Shown: piece by piece, positions 24,903 through 34,269 of the stretch
Layout of the letters: the number at the start of each line of letters is the position of its first letter
Position numbering within the stretch: the first letter of the stretch is position 1
Notes under the pieces: generated by a model
The model's input: the letters and a program-made list of their open reading frames with translations, nothing else
Told to the model about the DNA's origin: nothing
The model's database searches: none
Assembly (NCBI RefSeq): GCF_021395205.1
Contig: NZ_JAJVCS010000005.1
Span: forward strand, 186,001 to 250,000
Direction of reading: 5' to 3'
DNA: 64,000 nucleotides
From: Polynucleobacter sp. IMCC 30228
GTDB lineage: Bacteria > Pseudomonadota > Gammaproteobacteria > Burkholderiales > Burkholderiaceae
Made by a program: the position numbers and the translations under genes

Positions 24903-25898
24903 ATGACACTTCAACAATGGTGCAGGATTCCATTTGGCGCACGTTCGATTTTACTTGGCAGCTTTTTCTTATTGGCTGGATTAATGCAACCCGTATTTGC
25001 TGCCTATCCCGATAAGCCTATTAAAGTGCTGGTGGGTTATGCACCGGGAAGTTCAACTGACATTATTGGACGCATTATTGCCCAAGATTTAAGTATCGCG
25101 CTAAAACAAACTGTAGTGATTGAAAATCGTGGGGGTGCTGGCGGTAGTTTGGCAGCAGATGCGGTAGCCAAAAGTGCACCCGATGGATATACGATTTTAT
25201 TTGCCCAAAATGGTTTAGCCATCAATGTGGCTGCAAACCCAAAATTAGCCTTTAACGGCATGAAAGATTTAATTCCCGTGGTTGGGGTTACTGCAACTCC
25301 TCATATCTTGGTAGTGAATAAAGAATTTCAAGCAAAGAATGTTGCTGAATTAGTAGCCCTACTAAAAAGCAAGCCTGGCAAACTAAGCTTTGCTTCATCG
25401 GGTATTGGCAACTCGGATCACATGGCGGGCGAACTATTTTTAGCAATGACTGGCTTACAGGCCATTCATGTGCCCTACAAAGGCGGGTCACCTGCGGCTA
25501 CCGATGTTTTAGGTGGGCAAATTGATTTCTATTTTGCCGGGATGCCAGTGGGCCTCCCTTTATATAAAGGCGATAAGTTACGTGCTTTGGCGGTAACCAG
25601 TAAACAGCGCTTTAGTGGCGCCCCTGAGTTGCCAACGATGATTGAAGCGGGGGTACGAGCTTATGACATGACCTTATGGCAGGGTGTTTTTGTCCCTGCA
25701 GGTACACCCAAGGAAATCATGAGTTTACTCAGCACTACGATTTTAAAATTGCTTGAAGACCCTGAGACGAAGGCACGTTTAAATAAAGCTGGCGTACAAA
25801 TTGCCCCAATGAATCAAGCCCAATTTAGTGAACTGTATTTTTCAGAAATTGCACGGTGGAAGCAAGTTATGGAAAAAACCAATATTAAGCTTGAATGA
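24903..25898 (+). CDS. Bug-type tripartite tricarboxylate transport substrate-binding protein
   Basis: The 331-residue periplasmic binding protein has a long signal peptide ending near PVFAAYPDKPIKV and the Bug core VGYAPGSSTDIIGR, VIENRGGAGGSLAADAVA and PYKGGSPAATDVLGGQID. Bug proteins bind carboxylates, usually through two water molecules. No TctA/TctB membrane genes are nearby. It is the last gene of the lactonase operon with no spacing to the dehydrogenase, so it probably binds that pathway's substrate. Confidence 0.92.
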   Translation: MTLQQWCRIPFGARSILLGSFFLLAGLMQPVFAAYPDKPIKVLVGYAPGSSTDIIGRIIAQDLSIALKQTVVIENRGGAGGSLAADAVAKSAPDGYTILFAQNGLAINVAANPKLAFNGMKDLIPVVGVTATPHILVVNKEFQAKNVAELVALLKSKPGKLSFASSGIGNSDHMAGELFLAMTGLQAIHVPYKGGSPAATDVLGGQIDFYFAGMPVGLPLYKGDKLRALAVTSKQRFSGAPELPTMIEAGVRAYDMTLWQGVFVPAGTPKEIMSLLSTTILKLLEDPETKARLNKAGVQIAPMNQAQFSELYFSEIARWKQVMEKTNIKLE

Positions 25899-25951
25899 AA
25901 CGCGCACGTCGAATTTGTTTTGCTATAGGGGTTTTGATTGGCTACAGGACT

Positions 25952-26248
25952 TTAATATGTGGTGCAGGTATAGGTGTGCATCACTGGAAAGCGGTCATTT
26001 AAGGTTGTCCGTACCTCAGAAATAGCCGCGCCCTTTTTACCCAACTTTTTACATTCCTCAATGGCTACTGCCATCACTTCTTCATCATTTGCGGTAACCA
26101 CGGTTTGAACGCCGACTCGTCCATCGGACGTTTGCACAGCTCTGAAATTACTTTTTGAGGTTCCACAGGCGCTGAAAATAACGCTCGTAGTAAGAGCGAT
26201 TAAGAGCAACAAGAGCGGTAGTAGATGAGAAGTTTTGATGGGATGCAT
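25952..26248 (-). CDS. Small secreted protein, probable lipoprotein
   Basis: The 98-residue product has a clear signal peptide (SHLLPLLLLLIALTTSVIF) followed by SACGTS. The Cys could be lipidated, although the lipobox is imperfect (Phe at -3). The mature part contains two further Cys and DGRVGVQTVVTANDEEVMA; no family is recognised. It may share a transcript with the ABC exporter, 25 bases upstream of it. Confidence 0.7.
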   Translation of the reverse strand: MHPIKTSHLLPLLLLLIALTTSVIFSACGTSKSNFRAVQTSDGRVGVQTVVTANDEEVMAVAIEECKKLGKKGAAISEVRTTLNDRFPVMHTYTCTTY

Positions 26249-26273
26249 TCTAATATTTTAATAGTATCTATGC

Positions 26274-28070
26274 TTAAGCCGTGAATTGTAATTTTGCGAG
26301 GCGCGCATAGAGGCCATTTTTTTCAAGCAACTCGGCATGGGTACCTTCCTCAACAATGCGGCCTTCATCCAAAACAATAATGCGATCTGCACGTAATACG
26401 GTAGCTAAGCGATGCGCAATAATTAAAGCAGTTTTTCCGGGCAGGAGCGCATTCAAGGCTTTTTGCACGGCACGTTCCGATTCGGCATCGAGTGAAGCAG
26501 TCGCTTCATCCAATAAAAGGATGAAAGGATTTTTTAAAATGGCTCGGGCAATTGAAATACGCTGTTTTTGTCCACCCGATAAGCGTACACCGCGTTCACC
26601 TAAAAAGCTGTGATAACCCTCTGGTAGTGCAGAAATAAATTCATCGGCATATGCCATTTTGGCAGCAGCAATCACTTCATCATCGGTAGCATTTAGACGA
26701 CCATAGCGAATATTTTCAAGTGCGCTATTAGCAAAAATTAAAGGCTCTTGCGGAACAATGCCAATCAGATGGCGTAACTCGTCGATGGGCCACTGTTCTA
26801 GTGTGCGGCCAAAAATATTGATAGCGCCACTTTGCGGCTCATAAAAACGTAATAGCAGGGAGAAAATAGTACTTTTGCCTGCGCCAGATGGCCCTACTAA
26901 GGCATAGCTTTGACCCTTAGGAATGGTGAGATTTAAATGATCTAAGGCCAAAAATGTAGGGCGCGATGGATAAGAAAAAGATACGTTGGCAAACTGTATG
27001 GCCTCAGTTTGCGTGGCGGCTAAAGCCCCAATCTTATCCATTTGTTGCTTAAGCCGATTAGCTGAGTCATCAATACCATGATGATCAAAGGCGATTGCGG
27101 GTTTCGCTTGGATTAGTTCAACGAGTCGCTCAGTTGCGCCAGATGCGCGTTGTAAGTCGCCCCAAACCTCAGACAAAGCGCCAATTGAACCTGATACTAA
27201 GGCTGCGTATAAAACAAATTGGGTTAATTGGCCAATCGTAATTTGTCCCGTACCAACCTGTAAGGCTCCGACCCACAAGACAAAAACGATGACTGAAAAT
27301 GCAAGCGTAATCGCTAAGGCAGTAAGCATTGAGCGTACTTTGATGCGTTCTTTAGCAACGGTAAAGGCCAACTCAACCGCAGTGCGATAGCGCTTTTGCT
27401 CATACGGTTCTCGTACAAAGGCTTGTACAGTAGGCATGGCACTGAGGATTTCACCGGCAATCGCACTGGCGTCGGCAACTTTATCTTGACTAGCCCGCGA
27501 CATCTTGCGCACGCGACGGCCAAAAGCCCACAGTGGCAACACAGTAAACAATAAAAGACCTACCATCATGCCTGCTAACCAAGGGCTGGTAGCTAACATC
27601 ATGCCAATTCCACCAATTGCCATGACTGAACTGCGTAAGGCTAAGGAAATACTCGTGCCAACTAAAGTTTGAATTAGGGTGGTATCGCTAGTTAGGCGTG
27701 ATAACACTTCACCGCTTTGTAAGGTTTCAAAATAACTCGGGCTTTGCCGAAGGACATTTTGAAAAACCCGCTCACGCATATCGGCCACAACGCGTTCGCC
27801 AAGCCACGACATAAAGTAGAAGCGCGCGGCTGTACCAAGCGCTAAGACTACAGCGATGATCAGGAGGTAAATAAATTCACGGTGGACTGCTTGGCTAGTT
27901 AAGCCAGTGTCAATTAATTGCCGAAAGGCGATGGGTACCGCTAGGGTAGCGCCTGCAGCAACAAACACAAAGATAATGGCTAAAATCCATTGCAGACGAT
28001 ATTGGCGAATCACTTGATAGTCTTTGAGCCAATGGCGAATGCTACTGATCTTTACAGGCTTTTTACTCAT
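26274..28070 (-). CDS. ABC exporter, fused membrane and ATP-binding domains (MsbA/BmrA type)
   Basis: The 598-residue half-transporter has six membrane helices in the first 310 residues and an ATPase domain with Walker A GPSGAGKST, Q-loop VPQEPLIFA, signature LSGGQKQRISIARAIL, Walker B ILLLDEATASLD and switch His AHRLATV. I start at MSKKPVKIS (28070); the frame extends further upstream but that region overlaps the lipocalin promoter and has no ribosome site. It probably works as a homodimer exporting lipid or drug-like molecules. The divergent Blc lipocalin gene shares its promoter region, so a lipid or envelope role is possible. Confidence 0.93.
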   Translation of the reverse strand: MSKKPVKISSIRHWLKDYQVIRQYRLQWILAIIFVFVAAGATLAVPIAFRQLIDTGLTSQAVHREFIYLLIIAVVLALGTAARFYFMSWLGERVVADMRERVFQNVLRQSPSYFETLQSGEVLSRLTSDTTLIQTLVGTSISLALRSSVMAIGGIGMMLATSPWLAGMMVGLLLFTVLPLWAFGRRVRKMSRASQDKVADASAIAGEILSAMPTVQAFVREPYEQKRYRTAVELAFTVAKERIKVRSMLTALAITLAFSVIVFVLWVGALQVGTGQITIGQLTQFVLYAALVSGSIGALSEVWGDLQRASGATERLVELIQAKPAIAFDHHGIDDSANRLKQQMDKIGALAATQTEAIQFANVSFSYPSRPTFLALDHLNLTIPKGQSYALVGPSGAGKSTIFSLLLRFYEPQSGAINIFGRTLEQWPIDELRHLIGIVPQEPLIFANSALENIRYGRLNATDDEVIAAAKMAYADEFISALPEGYHSFLGERGVRLSGGQKQRISIARAILKNPFILLLDEATASLDAESERAVQKALNALLPGKTALIIAHRLATVLRADRIIVLDEGRIVEEGTHAELLEKNGLYARLAKLQFTA

Positions 28071-28126
28071 ATATGATGATACTTTTACACTATTTAGATT
28101 GATCAAGTATTGTAGGTGATGAATAT

Positions 28127-28723
28127 ATGTTGATAAAATTAAAAATGAGCGTTCTGGTATGCCAAGCATTAATCTGTACTGCGTTGCTGCAGATTAGTGC
28201 ACCAGCGACCGCGCAAGCTAATGCTCAGGCCAACCCGGCTGCCGAGCTACAACCGGTTAAAACCATACCGTCAATTGACGTTGCTCGTTATTTGGGTACT
28301 TGGTATGAGATCGCAAAATTTCCTAATTGGTTTCAGCGGAAATGCCTTTCTGGCACGAATGCAAACTACCAATTAAAAGAAGATGGCAATGTAAAGGTAA
28401 CGAATCGGTGCAAAGTTGAGGGTGGTGAAATGGCCCAAGCAATTGGCACCGCGAGGCAAATTGGCGGCGCTACTTCCCCTAAATTAGAGGTTCGTTTTGC
28501 TCCTGACTGGTTAGCAATTTTGTCCTTTGTGTGGGGTGATTATTGGGTGATTGATCTTGATCCACAGTATCAATTGGCTGCTGTAAGTGATCCGCGGCGC
28601 GAGTATTTATGGATCTTATCGCGCACGCCAAAGGTCAATCAAAAATCCTATGATGATTTATTACAACGACTCGTCACACAGCAATTTGATTTAAGTCAAT
28701 TGAGTCTCACGCCGCAAGACTAA
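28127..28723 (+). CDS. blc: Blc-type lipocalin
   Basis: The 198-residue protein has a signal peptide ending near PATAQA and the lipocalin GxW motif ARYLGTWYEIAKFPNWFQ with the Cys of RKCLSGTNANY, plus GDYWVIDLDPQY and SDPRREYLWILSRTP, all typical of bacterial lipocalins. E. coli Blc binds lysophospholipid in the outer membrane as a lipoprotein. Here there is no lipobox, so it should be a free periplasmic protein. Confidence 0.92.
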   Translation: MLIKLKMSVLVCQALICTALLQISAPATAQANAQANPAAELQPVKTIPSIDVARYLGTWYEIAKFPNWFQRKCLSGTNANYQLKEDGNVKVTNRCKVEGGEMAQAIGTARQIGGATSPKLEVRFAPDWLAILSFVWGDYWVIDLDPQYQLAAVSDPRREYLWILSRTPKVNQKSYDDLLQRLVTQQFDLSQLSLTPQD

Positions 28724-28762
28724 ACTGCATGAGCGAATTGAGTGCTTGCGTTAAATTCGCTG

Positions 28763-29812
28763 TTACTCGACCTTACCAATTTTTTTCACTGAGATAGCTA
28801 GGTCTCCCGCATCTTTATCCCAGTAAGTCTTGAACTCGGGCGCATCGAGGTACATTACCGGGCTACCAGAATTACCAATAATTTCTTTCACTTTTTCATC
28901 ATTTGCAGCTAGCTTGGCAGCTTCGCGTAATTTATTCACAATCGCATCCGGAGTATTACTGGGCACAAATAAGCCTGACCACTGGGCAAATTCAATCGGC
29001 ACCCCCAGCTCTTTAAAGCTGGGCACATCAGGCAAGCTCACTAGGCGCACATTGCCCCAGTGCGCTAGAGGTCGTAATTTTCCAGCTTTGATGTATTGCA
29101 CCACCGAAGATGGCCCCGTTGCCAAGGCATCAACTTGACCACCCAGTAAGGCCACAATTGCAGGGCCTGCTCCAGTATAGGGAATATGCACCATATAAAA
29201 TTTTTCATTGGCTTTCAGCATTTCCATGGGAACGTGCATGGTGCCGTAATTTCCTGATGAGCCAAAATTATATTTACCTGGGGATGCTTTCATGGCATCC
29301 AAAAATTGCTTATAGGTTTTCCATGGGCTGTCACTCCGCACCACTAAAACAGTTGGATCGGCGGTGAAGCGGGCAATCGGTTTTAATTGATTTAGTTGAA
29401 ATGAGGGCGTTTTCCCTAAAATTTTATCGGCTTCAGGAATAATGGAAATTGAGGATAGCGCCATCAACATGGTGTAGCCATCTGGCTTTGATTTGGCGAC
29501 TGCCGCCATTCCAACCCCACCCCCAGCGCCCACTTTGTTTTCAATAATTACTGCTTGGCCTAAGCTACGCGACAGCGCTTCAGCTACTGGGCGGGCTACG
29601 GTATCAGCCACTCCCCCAGGTGGGAAAGGTACGACCATCGTCAGAGGACGAGTAGGCCACGCCTCTTGCGCATGAGCCGCGCTGATTAAAAGGCCGGAGA
29701 GCATAGTCAATAAACCCAGCATGGTACTCAAGACTAAAATACAGGGTTGGGGTAAACCCGAAAGAGGGTGAGCTTGTCTCATATTTTTATTTACTCGAAT
29801 GAAGGAATTCAT
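28763..29812 (-). CDS. Bug-type tripartite tricarboxylate transport substrate-binding protein
   Basis: The 349-residue periplasmic binding protein shows a long signal region ending ISAAHAQEAWPTRPL and the Bug motifs VVPFPPGGVADTVARPVAE, VIENKVGAGGGVGMAAVA and IPYTGAGPAIVALLGGQVD. It lies divergent from the FAH-family hydrolase gene and no transporter membrane subunits are nearby. The shared promoter region suggests that its ligand may be related to the hydrolase substrate. Confidence 0.92.
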   Translation of the reverse strand: MNSFIRVNKNMRQAHPLSGLPQPCILVLSTMLGLLTMLSGLLISAAHAQEAWPTRPLTMVVPFPPGGVADTVARPVAEALSRSLGQAVIIENKVGAGGGVGMAAVAKSKPDGYTMLMALSSISIIPEADKILGKTPSFQLNQLKPIARFTADPTVLVVRSDSPWKTYKQFLDAMKASPGKYNFGSSGNYGTMHVPMEMLKANEKFYMVHIPYTGAGPAIVALLGGQVDALATGPSSVVQYIKAGKLRPLAHWGNVRLVSLPDVPSFKELGVPIEFAQWSGLFVPSNTPDAIVNKLREAAKLAANDEKVKEIIGNSGSPVMYLDAPEFKTYWDKDAGDLAISVKKIGKVE

Positions 29813-29850
29813 ATCCTACTACAATCATTTTCAGGTGAATACAATCGTTT

Positions 29851-29856
29851 GAGGAG
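29851..29856 (+). promoter_or_regulatory. Ribosome site deciding the FAH-family start
   Basis: GAGGAG touches an ATG at 29857 but is nine bases from the ATG at 29866, which is the better-spaced start (MKFAAFRL). Confidence 0.5.
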
Positions 29857-29865
29857 ATGAGTTTC

Positions 29866-30771
29866 ATGAAATTTGCTGCATTCCGTTTGCGTCATGGCAC
29901 ACCCGCTGAAATCGAGCGCGTGCGGGTAGGTTTAGTGTCCACTGAGCAAGACAATATTGCTGAATACGGCGTATCTACTAATCTGACTGAAGCCGGAGTT
30001 CTAACGCTTTTAAATCTGCAATTGGCCAAGCAGCCTTTGCCAGCTACTACTACTACTCACAGCCTCAGTGCAATCCAGTTGTTGGCCCCAATTCCAAGGC
30101 CGCGGCGTAATATTTTTTGTGTTGGTAAAAATTATTTTGATCATGCAAAAGAATTTGGCACGAGTGGCTTTGATAGCAGCACTTCTAAGCCGGGCGATGA
30201 AATTCCGAAGGACCCGATTATTTTTACTAAACCCCCTGAGTCGGTGATCGGTCCAGGAGCAAATATTGTGATTCCGCAACAAGTTTCAAATGCTGTTGAT
30301 TACGAGGTTGAGTTAACGGTGATTATTGGCAAAGGTGGTAAAGGCATTAGTCAAGCCAATGCAATGCAACATGTTTGGGCGTATACCGCAATTAATGATG
30401 TGACCGCACGCGATTGGCAACAACGGCATAAGCAATGGTTCTTAGGAAAAAGCTTTGATACTTTTTGCCCGATGGGGCCTTGGGTAGTGACAGCCGATGA
30501 GCTAGATGTTAACGATATCTCAGTTAAATGTTGGGTTAACCAAGAATTACGGCAAAGCTCTAATTCAAAAGATTTAATTTTCAATATTCCCAAGCTCATT
30601 GAGACAATTTCAGCGGGGATTACTTTGTATCCAGGTGACATCATTGCAACTGGCACACCAGCCGGGGTAGGTTTAGGTTTTAAACCCCCCAAGTATTTAG
30701 CGCCGGGCGATATTGTGAAACTAGAGATTGGTGGGGTTGGCGTACTAGAAAACCCATTGGTAATGGGTTAG
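29866..30771 (+). CDS. Fumarylacetoacetate hydrolase (FAH) family protein
   Basis: The 301-residue protein has the FAH-family motifs NIFCVGKNYFDHAKEF, FTKPPESVIGPG, the metal-binding DYEVELTVIIG and NDVTARDWQ, and the late TGTPAGVGLGF. Family members hydrolyse or decarboxylate acylpyruvates and ring-cleavage products such as fumarylpyruvate or 2-hydroxyhepta-2,4-dienedioate. The specific reaction is not visible. Start chosen by the GAGGAG ribosome site. Confidence 0.9.
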   Translation: MKFAAFRLRHGTPAEIERVRVGLVSTEQDNIAEYGVSTNLTEAGVLTLLNLQLAKQPLPATTTTHSLSAIQLLAPIPRPRRNIFCVGKNYFDHAKEFGTSGFDSSTSKPGDEIPKDPIIFTKPPESVIGPGANIVIPQQVSNAVDYEVELTVIIGKGGKGISQANAMQHVWAYTAINDVTARDWQQRHKQWFLGKSFDTFCPMGPWVVTADELDVNDISVKCWVNQELRQSSNSKDLIFNIPKLIETISAGITLYPGDIIATGTPAGVGLGFKPPKYLAPGDIVKLEIGGVGVLENPLVMG

Positions 30772-30779
30772 TAGAAAGC

Positions 30780-31184
30780 TTAATGTTTAATTTTAGAATC
30801 ACCGAGCATGTTATCGGCTTTAATAAAATATTTTCTGCCGTAAGCTAATACTTGCGCATCACTTGGGTGATCGACAGTCTCTACGCCTAAAATATTTTTT
30901 GCTACCTGTGGATCGTGTTGGTTTGCGTGCTTAAATAGTTCTAACTTTGCAGAGCCTGGGCCGATAATCAAAATTTCTTTGGCATCTTTAATTGCCGTAA
31001 TGACCGCGTGCAAATAACCTGAATCGAGTGCCACGTGACCGCTACCTGAAGCCCCTTTTTTATGATGTAAATGGAGGTGCTTAGAGTGAGTAGAAATGAT
31101 TTGATTTTCACTTGCTTCAGCATCAAAACGAATAATATGGGCTTCTTGATGGTCAATCCAAACGACGACATGATTAAATGACAT
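30780..31184 (-). CDS. eRF1/Pelota-domain-like small protein (often called translational machinery protein)
   Basis: The 134-residue protein starts FNHVVVWIDHQEAHIIRFD, has a His-rich loop (SKHLHLHHKKG), then ILIIGPGSAKLELFKHANQH and VDHPSDAQVLAYGRKYF. The IGPGxAKxEL and late DHPSDAQ pattern is like domain 3 of archaeal eRF1/Pelota, and small stand-alone versions are common in Burkholderiales. Its job in bacteria is not established, although ribosome rescue or stress has been guessed. It converges on the FAH-family gene. Confidence 0.75.
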   Translation of the reverse strand: MSFNHVVVWIDHQEAHIIRFDAEASENQIISTHSKHLHLHHKKGASGSGHVALDSGYLHAVITAIKDAKEILIIGPGSAKLELFKHANQHDPQVAKNILGVETVDHPSDAQVLAYGRKYFIKADNMLGDSKIKH

Positions 31185-31371
31185 TGCTGCTCCTTGATAC
31201 GATTACAACTGAAAATGGCATATGCGCTAATCAATCTAAGCCCATATTCCTCTCGCTTCATTATATGGGCTTACTGAGTCAGTTGACTAATTCGTTTATT
31301 TAGCAGCGTGAAGGTAATAGAATAGACTTAAAGGTCTTATACTGAAAGCCTATTAATTGTAGGAGCAAATA

Positions 31372-31791
31372 ATGCGTATTCATCACCGAATTATTTTTTT
31401 AGTGCTTTATTTTGCTACTTTCGCTTGTTTGGCTCAGCTACCAGATGCCCGTACTATTAATGGTATTCGTTTTATTACTGGCGGAATTGGTTCAGACGTA
31501 TCTAAGGCGATGCAGGCTGAAGCTAAACAATGGCCTTTATTACTTGAGTTTTCGCAAGCGGATGGTCAAGCAAAACCAGCTTGGGTTGCGGGCGTTAAAG
31601 TTGTCATTAGTGATGCAAAAAATGCACCTTTGCTCGAGACGGTCTGCGATGGGCCACTCATGTTAGTAAAACTTCCACCAGGCTCTTATTCAATTGCGGC
31701 TTCTTATAATGGCATGGCTCAAAATCGTACTTTGGTGATTGCGAAAGACATGCCTCAGCGCATCGTTATTACTTGGAAAAGTCCTTCTTAA
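31372..31791 (+). CDS. Exported protein with carboxypeptidase-regulatory-like domain
   Basis: The 139-residue product has a signal peptide (IIFLVLYFATFACLAQ) and an all-beta region KVVISDAKNAPLLETVCDG, PPGSYSIAASYNGMAQNRTL, typical of small transthyretin-like carboxypeptidase-regulatory folds. Such domains bind sugars or proteins in the periplasm. A TAGGAG ribosome site precedes the ATG. Its stop overlaps the convergent aminotransferase gene by 4 bases. Exact function unknown. Confidence 0.75.
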   Translation: MRIHHRIIFLVLYFATFACLAQLPDARTINGIRFITGGIGSDVSKAMQAEAKQWPLLLEFSQADGQAKPAWVAGVKVVISDAKNAPLLETVCDGPLMLVKLPPGSYSIAASYNGMAQNRTLVIAKDMPQRIVITWKSPS

Positions 31792-32924
31792 TTGCGGATT
31801 GCTAATTCCATGCGGTCGAGAGCTTGATTTAGTAACGCTCTTTGAGTGCCAAAGTTGAGGCGGACAAATTTGGGCTCATTAAATTGGGACCCGGGCGAAA
31901 GATGTACGCCGTGCTGTAAAAATAAATCCTGTGGTTTAGCTAACCCGAGTTTGCTGCAATCAATCCACGCTAAATAGCTCGCTTCGCTATGAGCAAAGTG
32001 CAGGATATTGCTTGCATTGATGCGGGTTTCAACTAGATTGCGATTTTCTCGTAGATACTGAATCAGTGCTTTTCTCCATGGTTCACCTTCGTCAAGCGCT
32101 GCCTGCGTAGCAACATAACTAAATAAGGATGGATCAGCGATTGTGCTATGAAGATCAGTCTGCATGGCTTTACGTATTAGTGGATTTTCCGCTACCGCCC
32201 AAGCTAAGCCAGCACCCGGGAAATTAAAGGTTTTATTCAAGGACATTAAGGTAACGGTATTCATTGAAATGGCTTTACTCAAACTGGCAATGGGAATATG
32301 GCGCTTATTGTCATCGAGTACTAAACCTGCATGAATTTCATCAGCGCAAATCAGAATATCCTTAGCTAAACAAAAATCAGCGATTTGACTTAATTCAGCG
32401 CGCGTAAAAACGGTGCCCCCTGGATTTTGTGGATTACATAAGAGTAATAAGCGCGTACCCGGCTTAGCAAACTCATCAAGCTGAGCGAATGGCAAGACCC
32501 AGCGATTTGCTTCCAAAACTAAAGGGAGTTCAGTAAAGTCGCGTGGGGCTTGGGTACAGGCTAAGCGCAAGTGGTGATAAACAGGCCGAGGAATTAATAC
32601 ATGTTGATTGGGTGTAGTTAGTTGCCGTACCGCAGTATGCAAACCCGATACAACATTGGGGAGAAAGACAATCCAACTGGGATCAACTTCCCACTTGTAA
32701 TGCACTTGTAAATAGTTAGCAATAGCTTCTGGCAAAGTCCTAGGTGAGTGCGTGTAGCCGAATACACCGTGTTGCACGCGGGCCGAAAGAGCATCTACAA
32801 CACAAGGCGGGCAAGCAAAGTCCATATCAGCCACCCAGAGCGGAATCACATCTTGGGGGTTTGCATCCCAGCGAATGGAATCCGTCTTGCGCCGATTGAT
32901 GGGCGCATCAAAATTAAATACCAT
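31788..32924 (-). CDS. PatB/MalY-family PLP-dependent C-S beta-lyase (candidate EgtE)
   Basis: The 378-residue fold-type I PLP enzyme starts FDAPINRRKTDSIRWD, followed by the hallmark PLWVADMDFACPP. The PLP Lys lies in MSLNKTFNFPGAGLAW and LLCNPQNPGGTVF contacts the cofactor. PatB/MalY enzymes cleave the C-S bond of cystathionine and other cysteine conjugates. The gene follows egtB by 11 bases on the same strand, where an EgtE-type lyase that splits hercynylcysteine sulfoxide would be expected. That role is inference from position and chemistry; cystathionine lyase is the alternative. Confidence 0.85.
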   Translation of the reverse strand: MVFNFDAPINRRKTDSIRWDANPQDVIPLWVADMDFACPPCVVDALSARVQHGVFGYTHSPRTLPEAIANYLQVHYKWEVDPSWIVFLPNVVSGLHTAVRQLTTPNQHVLIPRPVYHHLRLACTQAPRDFTELPLVLEANRWVLPFAQLDEFAKPGTRLLLLCNPQNPGGTVFTRAELSQIADFCLAKDILICADEIHAGLVLDDNKRHIPIASLSKAISMNTVTLMSLNKTFNFPGAGLAWAVAENPLIRKAMQTDLHSTIADPSLFSYVATQAALDEGEPWRKALIQYLRENRNLVETRINASNILHFAHSEASYLAWIDCSKLGLAKPQDLFLQHGVHLSPGSQFNEPKFVRLNFGTQRALLNQALDRMELAIRN

Positions 32925-32935
32925 ATTTAATTAGC

Positions 32936-34267
32936 TTAACTAGCGTCACGAGCCAAACGCAATCCGGTCATTTGCCAGCGCGTATGGGCAGGAAAGAAAT
33001 TACGATAACTGGGGCGAATATGCGATCGAGGCGTTAGGCAAGAGCCACCTTTGAGCACCATTTGGTTAACCATAAATTTGCCGTTGTATTCTCCTGCGAT
33101 GCCATCCCACGGTTGAAATCCGGGATACGGACCATAGTTACTCGAAGTCCATTGCCAGACATCCCCATAAAGAGTCTGGTTTGCTGAAGGCATTGGTACG
33201 AGATCGTGACTTTCAAGCAAATGGCTACTTCCAGGAATTACATTACCCGCTTGATTGAGTGCAAATGCCTCCCACTCAAATTCGGTCGGCAAGCGTGCAC
33301 CACGATATTCTGCATGGGATGTGCCCAACCAGCGAGCAAAAGCCTCGGCTTCAAAGTAACTAATATGGCTAACCGGTGCTGCGAGATTAAGCGGGGCATT
33401 ACCACGTAAAGTAAATTCAGCATATTCTGCAGCAATACCTTGTGCAGTATTAATTGGCCTCCAATACATTGGCGCCTGAATTTTTTCTTGATTAATCCAG
33501 GCCCAGCCCGCGTCTAGCCACCATTGATGCTCTTGATAACCGCCTGCACGAATGAACTCAAGCCATTGACGATTAGTAATGAGTTGACTATCGAGTGAGT
33601 AGGGCGCAAGGTAGACTGTATGCTGCGGTGCTTCGTTATCAAAATGAAAGCCCGTGGCCGCGGTATTAAACCCGAGCTTAAATAAGTTGTGCTCTTGTTG
33701 GGGCCCGCGCATCCAATGATGGACGCCAGCAGCTTCAGTAGGACGAATTTGCTCTGGTAAGTAAATCGGCAGCAGCGAATTAGTTGAAAATAAATGGTGA
33801 ATATCGGTTAATAGTAATTCTTGATGCTGTTGTTCATGATGGATACCGAGTTCAGTAATCCACGCTAATTCAGTTGTGATCTCATCGGCTAATAGTTTCT
33901 GCATACGTGCATCTACGTGCTGGCGCCAAGCAATCACTTCGTCTAAAGTTGGGCGGGTTAATAAGCCACGATCTGGTCGGGGATGCTTATCACCAACGGC
34001 GTTGTAATAACTATTAAACAAGACGGCGAATACCTTACGCCAAGGAGCGAAATTATTTTCAAAATACTGCAAGACCATGGTCTCAAAAAACCAAGTCGTG
34101 TGAGCTAAATGCCATTTAGCTGGGCTGGCATCTGGCATTGATTGAGCCTGACAATCTTCGGCGCTTAAGTGAGCAACAAGATCAAGCGATTGCTGCCGCG
34201 TTTGCATAAACTCAGTCTGCAAATTTACTTGTTCATTCAAGGTGGCAGGATTAATTTTGTTTGACAT
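32936..34267 (-). CDS. egtB: EgtB-like hercynine oxygenase (ergothioneine sulfoxide synthase)
   Basis: The 443-residue protein has a DinB-like N-domain with iron-binding His residues in KWHLAHTTWFFE and GIHHEQQHQELLLTDI, and a C-terminal formylglycine-generating-enzyme-like domain (ARLPTEFEWEAFAL, VLKGGSCLTPRSHIRPSYR, TGLRLARD). EgtB joins hercynine to a thiol with O2 and Fe(II). No EgtA or EgtC is found here, so free cysteine may be the sulfur donor, as in EgtB branches that bypass gamma-glutamylcysteine. Start is 2 bases after the egtD stop. Confidence 0.92.
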   Translation of the reverse strand: MSNKINPATLNEQVNLQTEFMQTRQQSLDLVAHLSAEDCQAQSMPDASPAKWHLAHTTWFFETMVLQYFENNFAPWRKVFAVLFNSYYNAVGDKHPRPDRGLLTRPTLDEVIAWRQHVDARMQKLLADEITTELAWITELGIHHEQQHQELLLTDIHHLFSTNSLLPIYLPEQIRPTEAAGVHHWMRGPQQEHNLFKLGFNTAATGFHFDNEAPQHTVYLAPYSLDSQLITNRQWLEFIRAGGYQEHQWWLDAGWAWINQEKIQAPMYWRPINTAQGIAAEYAEFTLRGNAPLNLAAPVSHISYFEAEAFARWLGTSHAEYRGARLPTEFEWEAFALNQAGNVIPGSSHLLESHDLVPMPSANQTLYGDVWQWTSSNYGPYPGFQPWDGIAGEYNGKFMVNQMVLKGGSCLTPRSHIRPSYRNFFPAHTRWQMTGLRLARDAS

Positions 34268-34269
34268 GT

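Noticed and set aside
28127..28169. N-terminal extension of the ABC exporter back to 28169
   Set aside because: It overlaps the divergent lipocalin start; ABC exporters of this type begin near MSKKPVK, and no ribosome site lies upstream of the longer start.
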